Positions 1-6,732 of a stretch of 10,450 nt of DNA are shown in pieces; the stretch's first letter is position 1, and each line of letters begins with the position of its first letter. The notes beneath the pieces were generated by a model, which was not told the origin of the DNA, did not search any database, and was given only the letters and a program-made list of their open reading frames with translations. The translations under genes were made by a program, and so were the position numbers. The stretch is from an uncultured Muribaculaceae bacterium (GTDB lineage Bacteria > Bacteroidota > Bacteroidia > Bacteroidales > Muribaculaceae), in the NCBI GenBank assembly GCA_910577355.1, contig CAJTMY010000014.1:1-10450 (forward strand). Reading direction: 5' to 3'.

Positions 1-73
1 TCTCAATATTTATTACAACTTCTAAACAACTTCAAATTTTGATGCGGTTGCCCTGCTTTACAGTGCCGTGGTA

Positions 74-103
74 TTGTCGTTTAAGGATAAATGCTTATCT
101 TTG
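74..103 (+). promoter_or_regulatory. Bacteroidetes-type promoter of the TPR/HTH regulator
   Basis: A TATCTTTG element at 96-103 matches the Bacteroidetes -7 consensus TAnnTTTG. A TTG at 74-76 lies 19 bases upstream, in the -33 position. The -7 box ends only six bases before the ATG at 110, so transcription would begin at or very near the start codon. This placement is the main reason to prefer the 110 start over the in-frame GTG at 68, which lies upstream of the promoter. Confidence 0.6.
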
Positions 104-109
104 CCAAAT

Positions 110-1795
110 ATGAACCAATTACCCGTCATAGCGCTCATATTGATGCTTGCCGCCGCAGCCTGTAGCCGCGATGCCCGGCTCGACACCGCCGCGGCACTCA
201 TGTATCCTGCGCCCGACTCGGCCATGGCCGTGCTCGGGAGCATCGACCCAGCCGGCCTGCGCTCCGACGCCCTGCGCGCACGCTACGCCCTGCTATACTC
301 GCAGGCGCAGAACAAGAACCATATATTCCCCATCTCCGACTCGCTCATCAACATAGCCGTGGCCTACTACGACCACCACGGCCACGACTCGCTGCGCATG
401 CTCTCGCACTTCTACCGCGCGGTGATCTACAATCGAATTGAATCTTATCATATGGCTCTGCGCGACGGCCTTATCGCCAAAGACCTCGCCGATGCCCTCG
501 GCCAACCATACTGGACTGCCCGGGCAAGCGAAGAAATCGCCGATGCGTACTACAACTCTTACAACATGGCCACTGCCAGTCTATACCACGACATAGCCAT
601 TGAGAATTACAACAAGACGGGGTATGTAATCAATGCCCAATATGTTGTCCTTGACAAGATCAACTCTCTCACTCAGCGGTCTATGTATCAGCAATCATTG
701 ACATTATTGGATTCAATGTCCAATATCATAGATCCCGCCGACCTGAACCTGCGAGATTATCTGGAAGAATCCTATATCAGGCCCTGCTATTATTCAAATT
801 TCTTCGATTCAGCTTTGATTCATGGTAACAGGGCACGGATGTATGCCAAAGCCCTTGGACAGGAAATGTTCGACTATAACGACATGGCTGATATTCATAT
901 AAAACTGGGCAATCTCGACAGTGCGGCATATTATATTGCTAAAGCTGAGAAATGTTCTCATGCCGATACCATTCTTATCAAATACCGCTATTACAAAGCT
1001 TTGGGTGACATAAACAAGTCGTTTTCTTATCTCGAGAGACAGCATAAGATTACCAATAACCGTCTTAGAACATATATAAGCGATAATATCTCTTTAGAGG
1101 AAAATGACTTTGTACATAGGCAAAGCGAAACTGTAATTCAAGAAAAACAGCACAAAATAGCTTTTATAATATTGATATCGACAATTATAATTTTGGCTGT
1201 CGTTTCTTTATTAATATATGTGAAACTTGTCAATCGTTTGAAACACCAACGTATTGAACGACGGCTATCGGAAGCGTCATTGGTATTGCAAGAGCTCACG
1301 CAGACCAATCGCAAACTGTCATCGCAACTCGCTCAAGCCAATGGCATAGCTCTGCGCGGCGAAAACACCGATTTGAAGAAAGAAGCTCTGAAAGAATTAT
1401 TTAACAGGCAGTTTGTATCTATAAGCAATCTGTGTGACAAGTATTACAGCTGCAAATTGAAACCCGGAGAAGTGACGTCGTTGTACAGACAACTTGAGTA
1501 TCAAATCGAAAAGATTATATCCGAGGAATCCATAAATAATATGCAAGAAATAATTAACCATTATTCAGACGGCAAACTTGAGGAATTGTCACAACATATA
1601 TCGTTTACAAAAGATGAAAAGGTATTCCTTACACTTCTGCTTGCAGGCTTTTCGGTGCGCTCGATTTGCTCATTGCTTAAATTTGAGAATTCTACCTATT
1701 ATACCAAACGTAGACGCTTGAAAGACAAGATTATACAAGGTAATTCGCCATTGGTTGACTACTTTATACCATACCTTTCCAAAAGAAATACGTAA
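110..1795 (+). CDS. Membrane-anchored TPR regulator with C-terminal helix-turn-helix
   Basis: A one-component transcriptional regulator of a type common in Bacteroidales (561 aa from ATG 110). Residues 1-18 form a hydrophobic export signal ending in AAAAC, so the N-terminus is probably outside the cytoplasm, perhaps lipid-linked to Cys18; no basic residue follows Met1, which is unusual. Residues about 25-330 are helical TPR-like repeats, including the RARYALLYSQAQNKN segment typical of these regulators. One transmembrane helix spans about 350-372, followed by a cytoplasmic coiled coil (about 375-412). Residues about 497-540 resemble a LuxR-like HTH (FLTLLLAGFSVRSICSLLKF, then YYTKRRRLKDKI). 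The family is thought to sense envelope or extracellular cues and act on nearby genes; the protease operon starting at 1956 is the obvious inferred target. The 5' third is very GC-rich and the 3' half AT-rich. Family assignment is fairly sure; ligand and target are unknown. Confidence 0.85.
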   Translation: MNQLPVIALILMLAAAACSRDARLDTAAALMYPAPDSAMAVLGSIDPAGLRSDALRARYALLYSQAQNKNHIFPISDSLINIAVAYYDHHGHDSLRMLSHFYRAVIYNRIESYHMALRDGLIAKDLADALGQPYWTARASEEIADAYYNSYNMATASLYHDIAIENYNKTGYVINAQYVVLDKINSLTQRSMYQQSLTLLDSMSNIIDPADLNLRDYLEESYIRPCYYSNFFDSALIHGNRARMYAKALGQEMFDYNDMADIHIKLGNLDSAAYYIAKAEKCSHADTILIKYRYYKALGDINKSFSYLERQHKITNNRLRTYISDNISLEENDFVHRQSETVIQEKQHKIAFIILISTIIILAVVSLLIYVKLVNRLKHQRIERRLSEASLVLQELTQTNRKLSSQLAQANGIALRGENTDLKKEALKELFNRQFVSISNLCDKYYSCKLKPGEVTSLYRQLEYQIEKIISEESINNMQEIINHYSDGKLEELSQHISFTKDEKVFLTLLLAGFSVRSICSLLKFENSTYYTKRRRLKDKIIQGNSPLVDYFIPYLSKRNT

Positions 1796-1929
1796 GTGCC
1801 TGATAAAGAGTCATGAATAAAAATATCTTTTATTCACATACCATAACACCTTGATTAATAAATCGTTAATAAGATGCTTGAATAATCATTTTTCAATATT
1901 TTTGTGATATAAAAAATAAAACGAATGTT
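1796..1929. other. AT-rich intergenic spacer between regulator and protease operon
   Basis: This spacer is strongly AT-rich. It holds a weak inverted repeat, TGAATAAAA at 1814-1822 and TTTTATTCA at 1828-1836, with a five-base loop and no clear T-tract after it. It could be a poor terminator or simply AT-rich sequence. The downstream half leads into the operon promoter. Confidence 0.4.
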
Positions 1930-1937
1930 TAAATTTG
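1930..1937 (+). promoter_or_regulatory. -7 promoter element of the C10 protease operon
   Basis: TAAATTTG matches TAnnTTTG exactly and sits 18 bases before the ATG at 1956. The nearest upstream TTTG (1901-1904) is 25 bases away, longer than the 19-20 seen at the regulator and serpin promoters here. A weak -33 contact may mean the promoter needs an activator, possibly the upstream regulator; that is inference. Confidence 0.5.
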
Positions 1938-1955
1938 CCTCAAAATTTAGAAATT

Positions 1956-2321
1956 ATGAAGCAATTATTAATCATTCCGGCTCTCTTGGGCATTGCATTT
2001 GTAAGTAGTGCTCAATCGCCTGTCGAAAATCCAAATGAGAGGCCTAAAGAATTTACTCCGAAAAATCCGCGTCCTCAAGATAGGGGCGAGGAAACCAAAG
2101 TATGGTATACATACAGCCACGGGGCTATCACAATCAACTTCTCACAACCTGAAGGTCGCGCCCGAATGACCGTAACCCGCATGGAGGATGCCGCATCGCA
2201 TACCATATCCTTTGCCACTACCGCGCCCTATGCATACAATATGGGCACAGCCCCCGGCACGTACGTAATCGTCATCAAAACCTCCCGACAGGAATACGAA
2301 GCCCTCCTCCAAATCGAATAA
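1956..2321 (+). CDS. Small secreted beta-sandwich protein, DUF3244-like
   Basis: A 121-aa exported protein. Residues 1-19 are a signal peptide (MKQLLIIPALLGIAFVSSA) with probable signal peptidase I cleavage before Gln20. Residues 22-45 are a charged, proline-rich linker. From about 47 to the end there is a beta-rich domain with an early Trp50, an HGAITINFSQ strand and a closing GTYVIVIKTSRQEYEALLQIE. That layout resembles the DUF3244 family of small Bacteroidales secreted proteins, a fold-level impression not confirmed by search. The in-frame TTG at 1935 is rejected as start because it lies inside the -7 element. It is first in the run, 39 bases before the protease start. C10 proteases in Bacteroides fragilis are encoded with small inhibitors, so an inhibitor or chaperone role is conceivable, but nothing in the sequence proves it. 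Confidence 0.7.
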   Translation: MKQLLIIPALLGIAFVSSAQSPVENPNERPKEFTPKNPRPQDRGEETKVWYTYSHGAITINFSQPEGRARMTVTRMEDAASHTISFATTAPYAYNMGTAPGTYVIVIKTSRQEYEALLQIE

Positions 2322-2360
2322 TTTCCTCCCTCATAACATAACCATAAATCCTATATGACT

Positions 2361-3812
2361 ATGAAAAAGCAATTACTAACAACAATGCTGGTCGGTGTAT
2401 TAATGGCGGCCTGCCAGTCGCAGGACATCGAGCCGACGTTGCCTGCACAGGATGCTCCGCAGCCGACTACCGAGGAAGTCGTGGTGACTCCGATCTCAGA
2501 GGACGTGAATTCTGCTGAAGTGAAGAACATACTCGGTAGCCTGTTCGGCAAGGAGCGCGGGCGCTCATCCGATTATACCGTGTCGCTGCTCAAAGACAAG
2601 GAGGGCAAAGACCGCGTGATATGTGTAAACTACGCCGACAACGGCGGCTTCGCCCTCATCAGCGCCGAAAAGACGCATACCCCCATCCTCGCCTACGCCG
2701 AGGAAGGCAACTTCACCGATGCCGCCAATCTGCCCTTTCCACTAAACGAATGGATGGAAAGCACAATGGAAGGTATCGCCGAGTCTGAAACCCTCCCCGC
2801 CGACTCACTGCAGAAGATAGCGAATATATGGCGTCGCTACGAAGTGGTGAAACCATTCTTAAAATCACGCGCATATGAACCGGAGCCAGACCACAGTCGA
2901 CTGATCAATATTACTCCTGAAGAATCCGTTGAACTGTTTCACAAGATGAAGCCTTATCTTGACGAATGGGCCACTCAAGATTGCAGAGTATATTCCATAG
3001 ATGATTACCCCAATTCCCTTACATTTGAAGATAAATTCCAATTAGCCGGATATGTGCAGGCCAATATATTCGCAGCATATGCAGAAGACTATTGGTTAGT
3101 CACTGTTGTCAGGGAGGTGGATCATGGCAACCATTCTTATTTTGGCAGTCGGTTCAACGTAAATTGGTCACAAGGAGCCGGCTATAATCAGAGTTTCCAA
3201 CTTAGACCGGGATATACCGACGAACACATACCGGTAGGATGTGGACCGGTGGCGCTTGGGCAACTGATGTATGGATACCGATATCCCAAATTCTTTAATT
3301 GGGACGACATGTCAACATCAATACCGGGTAATAAAGTGGCTTCAGATTTTCTTCTTGATGTTTTCTACAAAACAAACGCGTCATATAAACCAGATAAAAA
3401 CATGACTTCCACTTCACTTGATGATTTGGAATCAGGTCTTAAAGCTTATGGATACAGTTGCAAAAAAATTGGCAGTTCAAGTATCAATTCGGGTACAATA
3501 GCATCCGGATGTCCTGCGATCATGAGCAGCCTTTTGGATAACGATCCGAGCAAAGGCCATGCCTGGTTAATAGAAGGTGGAGGCAGATCCGAAACCTGGA
3601 CTACCGCCGAAGTTTGGACATTTACATATCCTGATGAATTCAAGTGTATATATACTTGTGAACTTGATCACTTCTACTCAACGGGATTTTATGTAAACTG
3701 GGGGTGGGGTAGTCATAATGGAAACTACGGCCTTGACCACATGATACCAAAAGATTTCGGCTACAGCAGTAACAAATTAAGAGGCGCCATAATCAACATC
3801 ACACATCCATAA
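2361..3812 (+). CDS. C10 family (streptopain-like) cysteine peptidase, lipoprotein zymogen
   Basis: A secreted papain-fold cysteine protease of MEROPS family C10, the family of streptococcal SpeB and B. fragilis Bfp proteases (483 aa from ATG 2361; ATG 2355 would add two residues). A lipoprotein signal ends in MAAC with Cys18. Residues about 43-128 look like the inhibitory propeptide, with the GGFALISAEKTHTPILAYAE motif. The catalytic domain shows the oxyanion glutamine (WSQGAGYN, Gln271), nucleophile Cys294 in PVGCGPVALGQLMYGYRYP, His400 in KGHAWLIEGG and Asn446 in YVNWGWGSHNGNYG, so the enzyme should be active after propeptide removal. Compared with SpeB, about 110 extra residues lie between signal/propeptide and the catalytic glutamine (roughly 158-263). 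Base composition falls from GC-rich to AT-rich where this extra segment starts. Substrates are unknown; host or microbial proteins at the cell surface are likely. Confidence 0.92.
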   Translation: MKKQLLTTMLVGVLMAACQSQDIEPTLPAQDAPQPTTEEVVVTPISEDVNSAEVKNILGSLFGKERGRSSDYTVSLLKDKEGKDRVICVNYADNGGFALISAEKTHTPILAYAEEGNFTDAANLPFPLNEWMESTMEGIAESETLPADSLQKIANIWRRYEVVKPFLKSRAYEPEPDHSRLINITPEESVELFHKMKPYLDEWATQDCRVYSIDDYPNSLTFEDKFQLAGYVQANIFAAYAEDYWLVTVVREVDHGNHSYFGSRFNVNWSQGAGYNQSFQLRPGYTDEHIPVGCGPVALGQLMYGYRYPKFFNWDDMSTSIPGNKVASDFLLDVFYKTNASYKPDKNMTSTSLDDLESGLKAYGYSCKKIGSSSINSGTIASGCPAIMSSLLDNDPSKGHAWLIEGGGRSETWTTAEVWTFTYPDEFKCIYTCELDHFYSTGFYVNWGWGSHNGNYGLDHMIPKDFGYSSNKLRGAIINITHP

Positions 3813-3824
3813 AATCCAATAATT

Positions 3825-4655
3825 ATGAAACTAATCAACCGAATGACAGGAATGGTCATTGCATTGTTGGCAATGATTGCTACGGGAGCCTGTTCATACG
3901 AAGATCCTGATATAGCCTTCAAAGGCAATATCGACAACAACTTCCTGAGGTCTCTTGCACGAGGTGAATCGTCCATAACTCTTACAAAAACCGGTGCCAA
4001 AAATTATGTGATGGATTATAAGAAATATCTTAACGGCTCGGGAAAATGGGATGAAGAGAAAGGCGACATATTAGGCGGGGGTAGCGCAGGAATCGACCAA
4101 CTCATAATCATTAATGGCCGTACATGGAGTCCGATATACCTGTTTGACAGATCAACCCTTGCCCCTTCGTTGATCTTAGGGCCTTGGAATGTATACCGTA
4201 AAAGAACGGGGTTTGATAAGGAAGTATACATTGCTTGCCCGATAGAGTATGATGAAGAAGCAAAGACTCTAAAAATTAAAGACCATACTTACTCAATAGA
4301 GAAGGCCGAAAATAAGAATCTTACACTCTCGATAATCTCAGAAATTTATCAGTTAACAGACAACTATCAGTGGACAATTACGCAGGCATCCAAAAGCATC
4401 GTTTTCTACAAAAAGTCGGCAATGGAGACTCCCGATATGGACAAAGTTTTATACTTTGACTCTGAAAAGGAAGCCAAACTTGCCATGGTAAAGATATTGA
4501 GAGAATACTTTGGCGATGTTATCAACCTGAATAGCTTTGGCAATGCCTTCACACTCCCTATACTGAATCTCGCACAACTCGAGGAGAATCTGCGCAATGG
4601 TGATGATGAACTGATGAACGGCACTCTGAGCGAAGATCCCAATTCTATCTTATAA
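3825..4655 (+). CDS. Unrecognised lipoprotein in the protease operon
   Basis: I do not recognise the family. It is 276 aa with an N-terminal signal (MKLINRMTGMVIALLAMIATGAC) that may be lipidated at Cys23, although the -3 residue is Thr rather than the usual Leu, so plain signal peptidase cleavage is possible. The remainder is hydrophilic. Residues about 90-170 look beta-strand-rich (LIIINGRTWSPIYLF, EVYIACPIEYDEEAKTLKIK, TYSIEKAENKNLTLSIISE). The C-terminal third is more helical and acidic. No catalytic motif is evident. It starts 12 bases after the protease stop and ends 12 bases before the next ATG, so co-transcription is very likely. Its AT-rich composition matches the protease catalytic region. 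It could be a protease partner, inhibitor or substrate-binding protein; none can be chosen from sequence. Confidence 0.8.
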   Translation: MKLINRMTGMVIALLAMIATGACSYEDPDIAFKGNIDNNFLRSLARGESSITLTKTGAKNYVMDYKKYLNGSGKWDEEKGDILGGGSAGIDQLIIINGRTWSPIYLFDRSTLAPSLILGPWNVYRKRTGFDKEVYIACPIEYDEEAKTLKIKDHTYSIEKAENKNLTLSIISEIYQLTDNYQWTITQASKSIVFYKKSAMETPDMDKVLYFDSEKEAKLAMVKILREYFGDVINLNSFGNAFTLPILNLAQLEENLRNGDDELMNGTLSEDPNSIL

Positions 4656-4667
4656 ATAATCGTGTCT

Positions 4668-5168
4668 ATGAAAAAACTGTTGTTGATGATTCTGCTGCTG
4701 CCGATGTTTGCGGCAGCCAACGCACAGATACATGTCGGCGCCGAGGCCGGGCGAATCCTCAATGATTACGATCCCTACTGGCAGGTATCCGCTACCGGAT
4801 CATACACCCGCCATCTATTTCAGGATCTGACGCTCGATGCCGACGTGGCTCTGTATTATCAATATTGCGACCAAAACAGTTATATGCCGTCTGCCATAAA
4901 AGGGCATACATTTGGCGGAAGCCTGGGCGTCAATGCAATATTGCATGTAAGTGGCCCGGTATCGCTGTTCACAGGTCCCAAAGGACAGTGCAACTTCGTA
5001 CAGGTAGATTACGGCATGCACCGAGCCAATCTGCAATGGCGGGTGGGCTTGCAGGCTGACTTAGGTAAGCTGCGCCTGCGTGCCTCTTGGGACATCCTTT
5101 GCACCAACCGCAGCGAAAACGGCCCCAAGGGCAGTCTGCTCAGCGTAGGCGTGGCATGGAAGCTATAA
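4668..5168 (+). CDS. Small outer-membrane beta-barrel-like protein
   Basis: A 166-aa exported protein. ATG 4668 gives a clean signal peptide (MKKLLLMILLLPMFAAANA, cleavage before Gln20); the in-frame GTG at 4662 is less likely. The mature part has alternating hydrophobic and polar residues expected of amphipathic strands, for example HVGAEAGRIL, WQVSATGSYTRHL, LTLDADVALYYQY, HTFGGSLGVNAILHV, LQWRVGLQADLGKLRLRASW and LLSVGVAWKL. That is about eight strands, suggesting a small outer-membrane barrel. It lies 12 bases after the unknown lipoprotein gene and is the last gene of the run. It is GC-richer than the gene before it. A link with the protease, such as surface anchoring, is only contextual; the barrel prediction is moderate. 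Confidence 0.75.
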   Translation: MKKLLLMILLLPMFAAANAQIHVGAEAGRILNDYDPYWQVSATGSYTRHLFQDLTLDADVALYYQYCDQNSYMPSAIKGHTFGGSLGVNAILHVSGPVSLFTGPKGQCNFVQVDYGMHRANLQWRVGLQADLGKLRLRASWDILCTNRSENGPKGSLLSVGVAWKL

Positions 5169-5250
5169 GCGGCTCGCCTAACGGTAGATTCAAACTTTAA
5201 TAGCAATTCCCGCTACTGCGAGTCTAATAAACGAAGCTAAGACAGTATCA

Positions 5251-5308
5251 TTGCCATTTACCTGCTTTATTTGTATTTTTACTAAATATTTGCAGGTAAA
5301 TGGTAAAT
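5251..5308. promoter_or_regulatory. Candidate operator: three GGTAAAT heptamers at the serpin promoter
   Basis: A perfect 12-bp inverted repeat has arms CCATTTACCTGC (5254-5265) and GCAGGTAAATGG (5292-5303), separated by 26 bases. Inside it the heptamer GGTAAAT occurs inverted at 5256-5262 and directly at 5295-5301, with a further tandem copy at 5302-5308. The two direct copies fill the space between the -33 and -7 boxes of the serpin promoter, where a bound protein would block RNA polymerase. The arrangement suggests a dimeric repressor site; the binding protein is unknown. Confidence 0.55.
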
Positions 5309-5320
5309 AAACTATCTTTG
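5289..5320 (+). promoter_or_regulatory. Serpin promoter
   Basis: TTTG at 5289-5292 and TATCTTTG at 5313-5320 match the Bacteroidetes -33 and -7 elements with a 20-base spacer. The promoter lies 27 bases before ATG 5348, so the serpin can be transcribed separately from the protease operon. It also rules out the in-frame ATG at 5300, which lies inside the spacer. Confidence 0.75.
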
Positions 5321-5347
5321 CGAAATATCAATCAAAATTCAATCACT

Positions 5348-6592
5348 ATGAAGAAATTGTGTTACTATGTATTGGGTGCAGGCTTGTTGGTGTTGGCGTT
5401 GCCGGCGTGCAACAGCAGCTCCGAGCCTGATGGATTTGATATTCCGCCTCTGCAGTATGTGGAACTTACGCCGACAGAGCAGAATGCTCAAGCGGGTATA
5501 GACCTTTTCAGCACCGAGCTGCTCAATGCAGTGGAGGCCGCACACGAAGCCAAGCATGGCAAAGACAGCGAGACCAATGTGTCGGTGTCGCCGCTGAGCG
5601 TGACTCTCGCCATGGCAATGCTTGCCAACACCGGTGATGACGCACTCACTGAGGCAACATTGAAGATGCTGCACTGCACGGATCTTGCGGCGCTGAACAC
5701 TCTGTGCAACAAACTGCTGCGGTACTCGGCATCGATCAAGGGGCTTGAACTGGCCAACTCGGCATGGTACAACCCCGTGCATCTCGGTATCAATTCTTTT
5801 TATGTAAAGATGATGGCCGACACTTATTACAGCGATGTGACCGGCGTGGAATTCGGCACTGAAAAGGCGACGGCGCTGATCAACGACTGGTGCGCGGGTC
5901 GCACGCATGGCAAGATAACAAAGGTGCTCGACAAGACAGTTTCCGAGGATGTGTTCTATCTCGTCAATGCACTTTATTTCAATGACAACTGGCGAAATGA
6001 ATTTGACAAATCGCGCACCACGACGGGCGAATTCAACGGCAAGCCGGTCAAGGAAGTGATGCACAACGACTACATGGGCGAGTATATGGAGACCGACGAG
6101 TATCGCTGCGCCGAAATCCCTTTCAAAGGCAACGCATCGATGATGATACTTTTGCCCAAAGAAGGCAGCGACATCACGGCCAACGACATTGCCCGCACTT
6201 ACAAAATGCCGCAAGTGGGGGATGTGAAGCTTTATGGCAACTATACCATACATCTCAGTCTGCCCAAATTCGAGGTGTACAACGGCTCGAACATAGAAAC
6301 CATCCTCAATACATTGGGCTTACCGGTGTCCGTCGCAAAGCTTGACAAAATGGGAACGTTGAAATCCGACTATGCTGTGGATCTCAAGGTGATACACCAT
6401 ACATCCACGAAAGTAACCGAAAAGGGCGCAGAGGCCGCAGCAGTCACAGTGGTGGAAGGATTGGTCTCTTCTCCAGGCCCCGAGCATCCGCAAGGCGAGG
6501 TGATATTCAACGTCGACCGACCCTTTGTCTACCTTATCGTCGACAACCACACCGGCGCCACCATCATGGCCGGCCGCGTATCAAGCATCTGA
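5348..6592 (+). CDS. Serpin family protease inhibitor, lipoprotein
   Basis: A bacterial serpin (414 aa from ATG 5348) that should trap a target protease by inserting its cleaved reactive-centre loop. A lipoprotein signal ends in LPAC with Cys21, so it is membrane-anchored. Family motifs are in order: NVSVSPLSVTLAMAMLANT (about 77-95), INDWCAGRTHGKI (about 178-190), LVNALYFNDNW (about 205-215), MMILLPKEGSD (about 265-275), LPKFEVYN (about 305-312) and FNVDRPFVYLIVDNHTGATI at the end. The hinge EKGAEAAAVT (358-367) has the small-residue pattern of inhibitory serpins, with Ala instead of Thr/Ser at P14. The loop is about five residues longer than alpha-1-antitrypsin, so P1 is uncertain (Ser374 counting from the hinge, Glu379 counting back from the conserved Phe). 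It may protect the cell from its own C10 protease or from host proteases; both are inference. Confidence 0.93.
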   Translation: MKKLCYYVLGAGLLVLALPACNSSSEPDGFDIPPLQYVELTPTEQNAQAGIDLFSTELLNAVEAAHEAKHGKDSETNVSVSPLSVTLAMAMLANTGDDALTEATLKMLHCTDLAALNTLCNKLLRYSASIKGLELANSAWYNPVHLGINSFYVKMMADTYYSDVTGVEFGTEKATALINDWCAGRTHGKITKVLDKTVSEDVFYLVNALYFNDNWRNEFDKSRTTTGEFNGKPVKEVMHNDYMGEYMETDEYRCAEIPFKGNASMMILLPKEGSDITANDIARTYKMPQVGDVKLYGNYTIHLSLPKFEVYNGSNIETILNTLGLPVSVAKLDKMGTLKSDYAVDLKVIHHTSTKVTEKGAEAAAVTVVEGLVSSPGPEHPQGEVIFNVDRPFVYLIVDNHTGATIMAGRVSSI

Positions 6593-6620
6593 TAACAGGC
6601 ACATGTGATTTCATAAAGAC

Positions 6621-6670
6621 TGCTGCGAGTGATGCTATTCAGCCACTCGCAGCATGCAATTATTTTATTT
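6621..6670 (+). terminator. Rho-independent terminator of the serpin gene
   Basis: Perfect 11-bp stem with arms TGCTGCGAGTG (6621-6631) and CACTCGCAGCA (6644-6654). The loop has a further short GCT/AGC pairing. A T-rich stretch (ATTATTTTATTT) follows from about 6659. It lies 28 bases after the serpin stop. Confidence 0.75.
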
Positions 6671-6674
6671 TCAG

Positions 6675-6705
6675 AGTAGGGACGCACGGCTCGTGCGTCC
6701 CTACT
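6675..6705. repeat. REP-like palindrome in the convergent serpin/holA spacer
   Basis: A 14-bp perfect stem with arms AGTAGGGACGCACG (6675-6688) and CGTGCGTCCCTACT (6692-6705) closes a three-base GCT loop. GTAGGGACGCAC-type palindromes are, from general knowledge, recurrent intergenic repeats in several bacterial genomes, so this may be one copy of a REP-like family. It sits between convergent genes and may also stop transcription from both sides, though no strong T-tract follows in either direction. No REP transposase is seen here. Confidence 0.6.
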
Positions 6706-6732
6706 GATTTTGAGAATTTTGACACAACCTCC

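Noticed and set aside
68..109. GTG at 68 as start of the regulator (14 extra residues).
   Set aside because: It lies upstream of a good promoter -7 box at 96-103, and the extra residues would precede the export signal; ATG 110 gives a cleaner N-terminus.
1814..1836. Hairpin TGAATAAAA/TTTTATTCA after the regulator gene as a terminator.
   Set aside because: The stem is almost entirely A/T and no T-run follows, so it is only a weak candidate.
5254..5303. Inverted repeat at the serpin promoter as an invertible (phase-variable) promoter.
   Set aside because: The segment between the arms is only 26 bases, far shorter than usual invertible promoters, and the -7 box lies outside the repeat.
5300..5347. 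ATG at 5300 as serpin start.
   Set aside because: It falls between the -33 and -7 boxes of the serpin promoter, and the ATG at 5348 gives a textbook lipoprotein signal.
5339..6253. Long open frame antisense to the serpin gene (304 codons).
   Set aside because: It has no promoter, signal or recognisable motif and is rich in His/Cys/Arg as expected from the reverse complement of a GC-rich coding strand; the serpin motifs are unmistakable on the plus strand.
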